From positions 8,272,911-8,336,910 of the forward strand of contig NC_089317.1 of the NCBI RefSeq assembly GCF_036669915.1: DNA of 64,000 nucleotides, in the 5' to 3' direction. Below the pieces are notes generated by a model. It was not told where the DNA came from. It did no database searches and saw nothing but the letters and a program-made list of their open reading frames with translations. Positions 1-10,229 of the stretch are shown here, in pieces. The position numbers and the translations under genes are program-made. Source of the stretch: Pocillopora verrucosa (lineage: Eukaryota; Cnidaria; Anthozoa; Scleractinia; Pocilloporidae). Within the stretch, counting starts at the first letter, position 1; every line of letters starts with the position of its first letter.

Positions 1-259
1 TGTCTTTTCTGTTATATCTTCAGAGGCCTTTTTTTCAAGCAAAATCAACGTTGTGCAAAGTAAAACTATAAGAGACGCAAAAAGTCTCCCGACGAAACTT
101 CCGTCCGGAAGTGTTTCGAGTTGTAAGACAACTTCACAGCTTCACAGGTTTTCTGTCAAATGTCCTGTTATGGCATCGTTTGACGTTTTATTCGCGTGGA
201 AGTTACTTGGTGGTTTTTTTTGTCAAGGTCGTGTCTGGTCGGTTTTCTCAAGGGTAATA

Positions 260-651
260 ATGGGTAAAAGCAGGAAAGAGAAAAAAAGAAGTCGCTATCA
301 ACGGTAAGGCAATTTTATATCTATTTCGGCTTGTTTCAAACATGCGCCGATTTCAAGTCTATTCGAATCTATCTTTTTTATGCTTTGGATATGGTAAACA
401 TTTTTCCCTCAGCAAACGTTCCTGGTCACCCGAGAGACGGCGCCGTTCCAGGTGGTCAACCAGCAGGTCAGTACCAAACAGATTTTGAGATCAATTTGTG
501 ATATGATGTTGAAGATTATGAATAGTGAATCAGAAACTTCGAATAAACTTCTTTATGACATAGCACAATTTTTTTTTTGACTATTCATCCTTTTTTCTTT
601 CTCCCTATCCAGGTCGCGATCACCGAAAAGACGCAGGAAGGATAAATTGAG
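260..651 (+). CDS. RS-rich protein, first three coding exons
   Basis: Three short exons can be joined in phase: 260-303, 413-466 and 613-651. Each intron starts with GT (gtaagg, gtcagt, gtacgg) and ends with CAG or similar after a pyrimidine-rich stretch. The reading starts MGKSRKEKKRSRYQR and continues as a very basic Arg/Ser-rich stretch with SWSPERRRRSR and SRSPKRRRK, typical of the RS domains of splicing regulators. All three exons end in phase 2, so they are modular. The chosen ATG at 260 is the first in this frame after a pyrimidine-rich leader. No further exon was found downstream, where repeats begin at about 1 kb. The gene either continues across the repeat block with exons I could not see or is truncated. 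The family member cannot be named from so little sequence. Confidence 0.55.
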
Positions 652-2071
652 GTACGGATTTCTATGCTGTACGCCTATTTCGACGAAATAATCGGAGAAT
701 TCCAGTAACATATTTCCCCGCGTCATGAACATAAAGAGGCGCGCATCGCTATGGAGAAACTACTACGTCCAGATCAAGTTAACAATTACAAACGCTGCGA
801 AGCAGTTCCTTTGTAGATCGATCATGATCGAGTAATAGTGAAAAAAAGTTGGAGACGTTGCTTTTGAAGGATGTTGTTTCTAAAATTAGCCCCAAAAGTT
901 TAGAGTAACTTATTTGGAGATGACTTTAATTTTGTGTTGTCCTTTCCAAAATCTCGCACATCCCTGTCGGGAATAGACAGCCAACCAACTTGACCGGGTG
1001 ACCCTAAAAGCCGGAACGTCGGAAAGGCAGAATGGCGGAAAATGATCCCAAATCCTAAAACACGGAACGGCGGAAAATGACCCAAAATCCTAAAACGCGG
1101 AACGGATGTCAGGGCATGTTGCGCGAACTGTTTCTACAAAAACACTCGGGCGCAGGCAGCGCAAGTAGCTGTCAAGAAGAATTTGGAGAATTTCTTCTCG
1201 ACCATGTGTCCAAAACACCATCATCCAAATATGAAATTTACGGCTTACATATCAGCGGAAGAAATAAACTTTCAGGCCAAAAAAAGAGGCTATTTCATTA
1301 ATTCGTTTAATTTGCATGGTGAGAATAGATCCTATCAGTAGAACCCCGCTAACTCAAACCCGGCGAACTCCAACGGCTCCTTTGTCGCTGCTGAGCCCTA
1401 CTGGCTAATCTCCAGCGTTAAAATTGTTCCCTAGTCCCGCCAACAAGTCCACTTTGGTGGAATCTTGTTGCTTCGTGTAGACGGCCGGTGGTAAAGTCCT
1501 TGCCTTGCCCTTAGTAGTTTCCTCCTGAACTGTGCTGTGTCTGAACGGACGATACCTCTCCACAAATTATTTCATAGCACTTTCAGTCTCGGGGTTGATC
1601 TCCTCTGAAGGTAGCGATCGCACAAAGCTGAGATTTGCAAACTCCGAGCTGGTGTGGGAGACACGATAGTAGGATTTTTCATGAGTAAAATACTTGGACG
1701 CCCATTTTGTTACCCTCTTTAACGACTCCTTAGTAATTATTCAAAAGTCGTGGGAATACGGCAATGCGGTGAAGATCTCATGCTTAAAAACTGCGTGTAG
1801 ATTCTCCACAACTGTTGTGAGTAATGTGCACAATTAAATGTCTTCGAGATAATCGTTGTTAATATAAGCTATGCTGTTGCGCAGGCGGCGCATTCCTTCC
1901 TAGAGAAGTTTAAGTGAGACTTGAATTTTATTAGACACAGTTCCTTCTGGGCCGTTGGTTGCTATGGTTTCCCATAAACTGTGCCGTTCTTTCACCTCAG
2001 AAACGGTCTTTATGATGTAGTCATTTACATACGATACTTTGTCTACGGCATCTTGCAGAGACGTGTGCTTT
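652..2071. other. Non-coding flank with short direct and inverted repeats
   Basis: No convincing exon is visible. Positions about 1031-1100 hold two tandem copies of a ~35-bp unit (gcggaaaatga..ccaaatcctaaaac.cggaac). About 1107-1150 is an imperfect inverted copy of 8606-8655 (core gcatgttgcgcgaactgttt). Around 1340-1375 the text aaccccgctaactcaaacccggcgaactc resembles the body of a small DNA transposon. Confidence 0.4.
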
Positions 2072-2892
2072 CTTTATGCTTTAAGAGAGGTTGTCAGTAA
2101 TTTTCGAGAATCCGGCGAAAGAAGCAAAAATTCAACTTTTTTTTATTTGCTCCAAAAGACCCTTTTGGTGAATCGTTTTCAAAAATAATATTCAAAAGTT
2201 CCAGCGAGTTTTTATTTTGGAAAAAAATACGAAAGTTCGAATTCGGCCAAGACGTACCTAATTTGCATAATTTCTATTGGGCTTTCAGTGCATTTTCACA
2301 ACGCTCGTACAAGACAACGAAAAATTATCTTGGAATCATTTTTTCATAAGTTGTTTTTCATCCCTTGGAGTAGCTTAGCAATTATATTTCATCTCCAACT
2401 GAACTTTCTTTCGTTTGTAACCACCCGCGTAACGTACACTATATTTTCTATTCCGTTTGTACGCTGAATTTTTCTATCTTTCAGACGACCATAACATCGA
2501 GGGTTTACGAATGTAAATAAAATAAAAGAGTTATTTTCAACGAGAAACTCTTCGTGTTTATCATGTAAAAATATTATTTTTGGCCCGTGAATAGCGAGCG
2601 CGCCAGACCAAAATATATAGCGTACATTTTCACGGAGTTAGGCCATTTTCTTGCTGTACTCCTACTGCAAATCGCACGCTATTGGGACAAAACTCGACGT
2701 GTTTGGTCTCTACTTCAGTTTTGATTCATTTAAATATTTCAATTTTAACTCAAAAATTAGCCTATCTTCATTGCTAAGTGAACAAACCACCGTTTTAGGT
2801 AAAGTTTTTCAGTTGATTTTTCTCGAGTGCTAAATAAACAAATCGCTGTTTACACAGATACCAGCTCTGTTGACGTGTTTTTAGCCGAAAAA
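2072..2892 (+). repeat. Left arm of long inverted repeat
   Basis: This arm is the inverted partner of about 6722-7538. Both arms carry a shadow reading frame of about 60 codons beginning MLYSYCKSHA, at 2651-2833 (+) and 6778-6960 (-). It differs only by scattered substitutions, which reflects sequence identity rather than a gene. Inner edges meet at tttttagccgaaa on the left and ttcagctaaaaa on the right. Confidence 0.85.
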
Positions 2893-4166
2893 TCGATGGG
2901 AAAATCGTAGCTTTTCTTTCTTCTGTCGTTTATTACTTTAAAGATTTGCCAAAATCAGGAAATAGGGCACTTGTACAAAACCAAAACATTCATTAGTCTA
3001 CAATTTGATTGTTTATTATCATTATCGCACAGTTCACAATAAGGAAACTGTAACATGAGATTTTAAATTCACATGTCGCGTGCTTGTTGACGTACAAATT
3101 TCCCGAGTGTAACAATTCGGCTCTTCCAGAACGCGGATGACGGGAAACTCTGCCCCCCTTATTTGATAGGAAATATCAATAGCCCCATAAAATTCATTAA
3201 CTGCGCCATGTTTCCAGAAAATAAGACTGGAAAATGGTTTCTCCACTTTCCACCATCAAGAAATTCCACGTAGAAATAGTATTTGTAGCGTGACTGCGTG
3301 ACTTTCATGAGAAGTAAAAATTGTTTTTCTTTTCTTTTTTTTTTTTTAAGAAGACACCTCCAGAAAGTTCTTTATCCTTCTGTCATCTTATTTGCCTGTT
3401 TTGTGACTGCAAATATCATCTGCATTTGCCATTATTTTCGCTGATTGCCATGGCCTTTCCTGCGTGCACGTGCGAGCAAGTTCATTCATATACAGCACTC
3501 TTTCGAGTTTCTTTGCGTGGTGTCGGGCATAAGTGTGTAGGTCTGGCTCAAAAGATATCTGCGCGCTGCAACACGGGTTTCTATGTTTTCTCCTTTTTCT
3601 TTATTTGTATTTTTATTCTCCTCCTTGCATTATCACAAATGTAATTTTTTTTTTATTCCCTCGGCGTCAATATTGACCAGAACTGAAACCTTTTCTATAA
3701 CTATTTGTTTCAAAGAACCCCTGTTATTTATAACTTTATTTCTCAAGAGAATGTCTTTATTTGCCATTTACTTCCATTAGTACATGAAATTAGGTCCCGA
3801 TAATTTTTTTTGTTTCGTGACTCCCAAAAGCGGTGTTTGCGACAACATCAGTTGAGAAATCAAAAGCAATTACACCCGAGAAATTCGCTTGTAGCCTTCT
3901 ACGCGCAGAACGTAAATCCAAGTAATGAAGCTTTCTAAGACCTCTGTAAACTAGAGACGTTACGTGATGTCGAAGGGTCAAATATTTACACTAAATCTGT
4001 GACCCTCAAACAGATAACGTACTCGTACATGTAACGTCCGAAAAATGTCACGCATGTATAACACCGTAGGCGCACCTGGTTAATTATATCCACTGGCTTC
4101 AGTAGTAAAGAGACAACTTATTTACTATTTGTATATGAGCAAGCTTATTTACCCTACTTGTAAAAC

Positions 4167-4199
4167 TCCTTGATGAAGTCTACTATTGTCAGACGAAAT
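4167..4199 (+). ncRNA. Degenerate hammerhead-like motif
   Basis: The sequence ccttgatgaagtct...cagacgaaat resembles a hammerhead core: a CUGAUGA-like box (with an extra T), a short GTCT/AGAC stem II, and GAAA. The first box is imperfect, so this is at best a decayed copy of a Penelope-type or retrozyme ribozyme. Confidence 0.2.
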
Positions 4200-5460
4200 G
4201 CGTGGGAGATAAATACAAGTTTTTACTTTCTCGGTTCGTGCGGTGATGCTCACTAGTTTGTTTCAAAAACGCTTCTAATGTGAAGTCACGTCGACCTCGA
4301 CAGAAAAAATTAAGCTCACCCTGTCATAATCAATGGTTTGATACCGTAAATACCAATTTAGGTACATCATTGGGCTTTGATCACAATAATGAAAAAAAAA
4401 AATGTACGTTTCCCCACGCTCGCCACATTTATTATTTGGAAAATTATTTTACTGGAGGACGATGTCATTTAGCTTGGTGCGTCTTGACTCTGGCCGACGA
4501 ATATTATCGAGGTGAACCCCATGAAATTCTTGTCAAATGTTTTATGAACTTTGTCTACCCTTGATTTGCACGCAAAAAAAGGCAAATTCCGAACGATATT
4601 TCAAAATATTTTATTCACTGGTCAATTTATGACCTATTTTGTAACAGCCCGAGGAAAAAGTAAAATTGTTTTTAAGGAGTTTGTAAGTTCATTTTTCCTG
4701 GTAAATTTAAGAGAGGGTCAATTTTTTTGTGACAGCCGAAGATAGACATCTCTGAAAAGTCTCTGAAACTCTTAAAGAATTTACACTGCCGGTAATATTT
4801 TCCTCCCTCTCGCAACAGCGCAACAGACATTGTTAATCCTATGTAGTGTAGGTGTGTCAGTTGTATTACGTCTTCATAGTGATGCCGTATAAGAAATCGA
4901 GTGTCTAAAAAGCTCTCAATACTCGTGCTGGCCAGGGACGGCAACAGCTCACACCTCTTAACTCGTGGGTGTACAGCATAAAAAAAACACATTTGAAAGA
5001 CGTCAATGTATCCCAAACATGCGTTTCGTCTGAGAAGAAGCTTATTCTAGCGCGTATTGGCTTATTTGGAGATTACGAAGGCCGCGATTTCACGATATGC
5101 CTCAAATATCGTGCACAACTTGGTATGAGATTCAGACCTTCAGGTCTGTAAATGCCAGTATCCTCGTCATAAAAATCGGAGACGTAAAGTTGAGAGAGAG
5201 GTGAATCTGAAGATGGCAGAAGAAATCAAAGCCGGTGGCGAGTCTTCCTGGTGGCAAGGTGACTGTAAACCTAATAGAACGCGTACTGTAACTGCTATCT
5301 TATAATAATAAGGAAGAAGGGCGAGAAGAGCGCTTATCTGAACATCAGTTTTCCTAACTAATGATTTTTGACTGAAATGAACTTTATATCACATGATTGC
5401 TAGGGATACACAGGTACTGTAGAGACGCTCACATAAATAGAGGTGGGCGATCCTCCCTCT

Positions 5461-6060
5461 GACTTTAGAACTGCGACAAGTTTATAGCGCAGACCAACTG
5501 GCACAGTTTGGAGCACCTCAGGGTCTCACTAGGCTCATCACATCAGAAACCTTCAGCAAACTTATCATAGAAATGGGCGGTTATCAGCAACGTGCACAGA
5601 TCCCTGAACGCGGGTCATCGCGAGAACTATATCCAATCTGTCACAGACAGAACAAGAAAGCGAGATATTCTTACTAAGAGGAAGTATGTATCAAGACGTT
5701 TCAGTCATTGGCTGCCATTCAAAAACACCCTAACAAAGGCAAACACAGTGAAGCTTGCAAAAAAATCCGCCTATGATAAGATCAAGAGAAAATGGACGAA
5801 GACCGGCTTGCCATTTTAAAGGGGGTGGCTACATTCAAGGTCGGACCTCAGGTAAACTTTTGACGAAACATCCCTAACTAGCCAAATGGACTTTGCATGG
5901 GCTCTTTGGAAAAAACAAAAACCAGCCACCTTTTCTCAGAAAGCAAAGAATTATCTCCTTTACATGAGCTGGACAGGGGAGGAAACTAGTAAGGCAACCG
6001 CCTCTAACAAGGCAAGAGATAAGGAGTGACCTTGCAAATTTAGACGAAGACTGCAGGAGA
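5461..6060 (+). pseudogene. Transposon gene remnant inside the inverted-repeat element
   Basis: Fragments in different frames look protein-like. They include GAPQGLTRLITSETFSKLII (about 5500-5570), a Lys/Arg-rich stretch at 5592-5819, and MDFAWALWKK...FSQKAKNYL (about 5886-5960). The frames do not connect without shifts and stops. The last fragment recalls uncharacterised cnidarian transposon-associated proteins and may be related to the remnant at 24685-25160. I do not assign a superfamily. Confidence 0.35.
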
Positions 6061-6721
6061 GGGTACAGCTGCTATTAAGCTAAAAAAAATAATAAAGATC
6101 TTCGCATCTCACTTTTCAAAGTTGTCAAATATTTGAATGAATCGAAAAGTCTAAAAACTCAGTCGTTTATTTGCCTCTGTTGATTGACAAGTCGTCAATC
6201 AAATTGACTGATACTTGAGGTGGACATTAATTAAGGATCAAGAAAAACCGGGGGGTCTATATCCCCCCGGAAAAAACCAAAACAGAAACCAGTTTGTCTT
6301 TTTAGTTTTGGGGTATATCCTTTAACCTGGCAAAGTTTCGTTGAAATCGGTGAGATGGAATGTAGCACGACTGCCCGGTGCTACATGCTATTTTACTCGG
6401 ATTTCTTCGACAATTTTTACCAACAGAATTCCAAACTACAGTTGATTTGAAAATGTATCTCAACAGGTTAACTACACAAACATACTATTTTAATTACAGT
6501 GACAGTGGTAGAAATATAGCAACCGCGCAAAACACCGAATGTACACACAAGGTTCATGCACAATTAAGCGAGTATTTTCATCCGACAACTACGTTTCGAA
6601 TATTTTATTTAAATCACGCTCACGTATTTACAACAACATTTATAGTTACATGTAATTTGCTCTAAAGTTATGCCAGTGGGATAGATTGTACATTAAAGAA
6701 CAATAAATGCGACATGCCAAT

Positions 6722-7538
6722 TTCAGCTAAAAACACGTCGACAGAGCTGGTATCTTTGTAAACAGCGATTTGTTTATTTAGCACTCGAGAAAAATCAACT
6801 GAAAAACTTTACCTAAAACGGTGGTTTGTTCACTTAACAATAAAGGTAGGTTAATTTTAAAGTTAAAATTGATATATTTAAATGAATCAAAACTAAAGTA
6901 GAGACAAAACACGTCGAGTTTTGTCCCAACAGCGTGCGATTTGCAGTAGGAGTACAGCAAGAAAATGGCCTAACACCGTGCAAATGTACGCTATATATTT
7001 TGGTCTGACGCGCTCGCTTTTCACGGGCCAAAAATAATATTTTTACATGATAAACACGAAGAGTTTCTCGTTGAAAATAACTCTTTTATTTTATGTACAT
7101 TTGTAAACCCTCGATGTTATGGTCGTCTGAAATATAGAAAAATTCAGCGTACAAACGGAATAGAAAATATAGTGTACTTTACGCGGGTGGTTACAAACGA
7201 AAGAAAGTTCAGTTGGAGATTAAATATAATTGCAAAGCTACTCCAAGGGATGAAAAACAACTTATGAAAAAATGAATCCAAGATAATTTTCCGTTGTCTT
7301 GTACGAGCGTTGTGAAAATGCACTGAGAGCCCGATAGAAATTATGCAAATTGGGTACGTTTTGGCCGATTTCGAACTTTCGTATTTTTTTCCAAAATAAA
7401 AACTCGCTGGAACTTTTGAATATTATTTTTGAAAACGATTCACCAAAGGGGTCTTTTGGAGCAAATAAAAAAAAGTTGAATTTTTGCTTCTGTCACCAGA
7501 TTCTCGAAAATTACTGACAACCTTTCTTAATGCTTATA
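6722..7538 (-). repeat. Right arm of long inverted repeat
   Basis: This is the reverse-complement partner of the left arm at 2072-2892. The similarity ends at about 7538, near cttaatgcttataa, and the flanking bases on the two sides are unrelated. Confidence 0.85.
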
Positions 7539-8755
7539 AATCGGTGTCTGGTTCTACACTACAAAGTAGCCTTTTAACTGATATATTTTTATCAATACCA
7601 AATACCAAACCATTCCAATACATACTGTTTAATTCGCTTCCTGTTCCAGCCAGTATGGTCGGAAGCTCCAGATTCCATTACTCGTCCGTAGTTAAGGCAA
7701 AATTGTCGCTCCTCCCTCCTGACTTCGGAGCCATGTAATAAAGTTTCACACAAAAATCTCCAAGGCCATATTTTACTGGACAACTCCTTCAGACCAGGGA
7801 ACGAAATGAGGTGCTTTTTCAGCGCCAGTACGGTGTTACATTATTAATAGGAATGCGACATCTGTGACACTCAAATGCCGTTTCCGAATCAATTCAGCGG
7901 CAGCAACAGCTTTGAAAATACCAGCATTGACGGCCATCGCGTAATTTGACGATCGAGTTGGGTAGCAAAAACCATATAACCGATATGTGACATATGACCT
8001 TGATGTGGATGGTCCATGCAGTAACTATTAACGAAATATGACACTCTGGGTACTCTTGCTGGTTTGTAATAAAAAAACGTACTTTTATTGGACAGAATAA
8101 ATCAACTGTCCTTATTTTACATTCAGTTTTGAGGACATTTAGGGCGATCCGGTCATCTGTCACCTGTTAGTAAAAGCCCACCACAAATGTCAGTTGTCAG
8201 TTAGATTTTCAGCGATTTGTCAGTTGTCAGTTAACCCCATCAAGACCCTCTAAGTTTGGAGCTGGGGCTGAACGTCGTTATATCTTGAGAAGCCTGAAGA
8301 CGTTCCTGTGATGTTCTCGTCAATTCTCACGTTTACAAGCGTATGGTATATTATTGTCTCATTAAATCAATGCAGACTTGACCAGGTATGTCAAGTTAGT
8401 TTTCACATGCTGTGAGACTTTTTATGCCGCGACTAAAACACTTGGCAAATTTAGCATAACAAAAGGCAATTAAACAGGTTTATAACGCGAAAACGCAGCC
8501 ATCTTTCATGCCTAATGTTTTATTATTATTCATACCACTCAGTAAAAGAAAAGAATTAATAACACTTAATTTTAGTCACGCACGTTATCGTCGAGGGGAT
8601 GGATGTGCCAAGCACTTGAGTGTCTCTGTACAAACAGTTCGCGCAACATGCTTTGGCATCCACTTCTACTATATTGATTGATAAAGCGTATCAACGCATC
8701 ACATCAATATAAATACAACAAAAAAAATAATAAATAGTAATAACCACAGGTTAGG
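7539..8755. other. No gene seen
   Basis: This is AT-rich sequence with only short shadow reading frames. The one notable feature is at about 8606-8655, an imperfect inverted copy of 1107-1150. A direct duplication of cagttgtcagttag-type text occurs at about 8189-8232. Confidence 0.4.
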
Positions 8756-8796
8756 AAGTGCGTGCGAGTGCTATGCATGATTTGTTTGCGTTTGTA

Positions 8797-9015
8797 ACAG
8801 CTCTCGATCGCTCTACAGTTCAAGTCTTCAATGGATCAACGCCAAGGTCAATGGACGCACAGCTCTCGATCGCTCTACAGTTCAAGTCTTCAATGGATCA
8901 ACGCCAAGGTCAACGGACGCACAGCTCTCGATCGCTCTACAGTTCAAGTCTTCAATGGATCAACGCCAAGGTCAATGGACGCACAGCTCTCGCTCTACAG
9001 TTCAACAACGCCAAG
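8797..9015. repeat. 62-bp tandem repeat, three full copies plus a partial
   Basis: Units begin acagctctcgatcgctctac at 8797, 8859 and 8921, giving an exact 62-bp period. A shortened fourth copy starts at 8983 and degrades after about 9005. Copies are nearly identical (for example caatggacgc versus caacggacgc). The period is not a multiple of three, so each copy shifts frame, and the long reading frames across this region are repeat artefacts. Confidence 0.95.
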
Positions 9016-9129
9016 GAGGAACACAGATCTCTCGCAATGGCCGGAAGATTTCGATACCCGACAACAACAGACACGAACAGGAAACGTTCCGATCACAAGT
9101 TCACACGCTCGATTTTGATTGGACGGCGC

Positions 9130-9570
9130 GCCAGCTCTGCATGAGCTGCACGTGATTCTTCGACGAAATAGACGTCGTCCACGTGATAAAATTGTGTTGT
9201 GTGCATTCCAATTTATGGACCGCCACTTCTGCATGAACTGCACGTGATTCTTGACATTCTTAGCTTCAAGAAGGCGAAATTTGCATATTATTTGAGCCCT
9301 TCAACTACATTAAAGATCATTGACTATGGAACGTGAAACAGCTATGCTTTGGTGAGAATTGTCTTCTGCTTGGTGTTGGTTTCTAGCGGTCAGAGTGCCT
9401 GTGCTCAAATTACTACTGCTTCGTGCTTGTCTCGCGTGGTCAAAGCGCCTATGCTCAAATTACGTCCTTACATTTCATTGGTTCTTGGTGTCCCTAGGGA
9501 CAAATATTTGGAAGGACGACTTTTTTTGCTAAATTCGAGTCACTGCAAGGCTATATAACTGCCGCGCATG
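9130..9570. repeat. Short degenerate duplications
   Basis: The phrase tctgcatgagctgcacgtgattctt near 9136 recurs in altered form near 9230. The phrase ggtcagagtgcctgtgctcaaatta near 9390 recurs as ggtcaaagcgcctatgctcaaatta near 9440. They look like locally duplicated repeat debris; no gene is supported. Confidence 0.5.
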
Positions 9571-9732
9571 CGTTTGTAACCAATGTTGAGATTAGGATTG
9601 CGGGCTCCGCTGGTCGCCCGCAATAATTATAAAATAATTCAAATAGTACGCGCGCTCTGATTGGCAATAAAACCATTTTACATGAGCGTATGTAAGCACG
9701 GTTTTCGTTCCTCTTTCATTAGTTATTTTATA

Positions 9733-9825
9733 AAAGAAATGTAAAATGGTTTCCGTGTTGTGGAGGTTGGGAGAACACGAGATAAGCTTATCGAGTGTAA
9801 ACACGGATACCATTTTACATTTCTT
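9733..9825. repeat. Hairpin, MITE-like unit
   Basis: The left arm (about 9733-9758, aagaaatgtaaaatggtttc...) and right arm (about 9799-9824, ...gataccattttacatttctt) are reverse complements over about 25 bases with one mismatch. The loop contains its own palindrome, gataagcttatc. A related phrase, aaccattttacatg, occurs upstream near 9670. This fits a short terminal-inverted-repeat element. Confidence 0.7.
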
Positions 9826-10182
9826 CAATAATAAATAAACACTAACAATAAATATGTATGTGATAAGTGAAATTTTTTAAAACTACTTCCCAGTTTCGAT
9901 AAGATGGTCGCACAGAGTCTCCTGGAAGTCTATTCAATTGTTTGATTGACCACGGAAAAAAGTCGTATGAAAATTGATTGCAATTTGAATGTGGTCTTAT
10001 GGAGGTTTTGGAGTTATCACTCCTTGAAGTACGAGGTAAAGGATTAAGATTTTAAGCCGATTTATGAGGACCTATGAGGGAACACCATCTAACTACCGGA
10101 ATAATAACAAGGATCGAAATGCACCAGTAGCAGCGTACCAACGTGCTACAAATAGCGGCACGTAAACAATCGACCTCATCGC

Positions 10183-10222
10183 CTGATGAAGACTTGCAGT
10201 ATTGCAGTCGAAACGTCGCGAT
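10183..10222 (+). ncRNA. Hammerhead ribozyme-like core
   Basis: The read is ctgatga, then gact-t-gca/gtat/tgc-agtc (a bulged stem II), then gaaac at 10210-10214. CUGANGA and GAAA are the two invariant halves of the hammerhead core, and stem II pairs well. The following gtcgcgat can pair with atcgcgagac about 25 bases later. No clear cleavage triplet was located. In cnidarians such motifs usually mark Penelope-like elements or retrozymes, and I infer a remnant of one here. Confidence 0.4.
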
Positions 10223-10229
10223 CAACATC

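Larger units (their letters stand above)
2072..7538. mobile_element. Element with ~820-bp terminal inverted repeats
   Basis: Two long arms face each other. The left arm (about 2072-2892) starts ttatgctttaagagaggttg and the right arm (about 6722-7538) ends in its near-reverse-complement. They match along their full length with scattered substitutions and small indels, and matching stops abruptly outside both outer edges. The loop is about 3.8 kb and has no intact transposase. It contains broken coding remnants around 5461-6060. The layout fits a fold-back or long-TIR DNA transposon that has become non-autonomous. An inverted segmental duplication is the alternative. No target duplication could be identified with confidence. 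Confidence 0.75.

Noticed and set aside
2651..2833. Conserved 60-codon frame MLYSYCKSHA..., also seen at 6778-6960
   Set aside because: Conservation is explained by the two copies being arms of one inverted repeat; there is no start context or continuation.
3321..3780. Hydrophobic Phe-rich open frames
   Set aside because: T-rich sequence gives Phe/Leu/Ile runs; no gene evidence.
8797..9015. CRISPR-like array
   Set aside because: Direct tandem units without spacers in a eukaryotic genome; not a CRISPR array.
8758..9155. Open frames of 66-128 codons with repeated ALDRSTVQVFNGST-type text
   Set aside because: They are produced by the 62-bp tandem repeat; the period is not a multiple of three and all three frames look alike.
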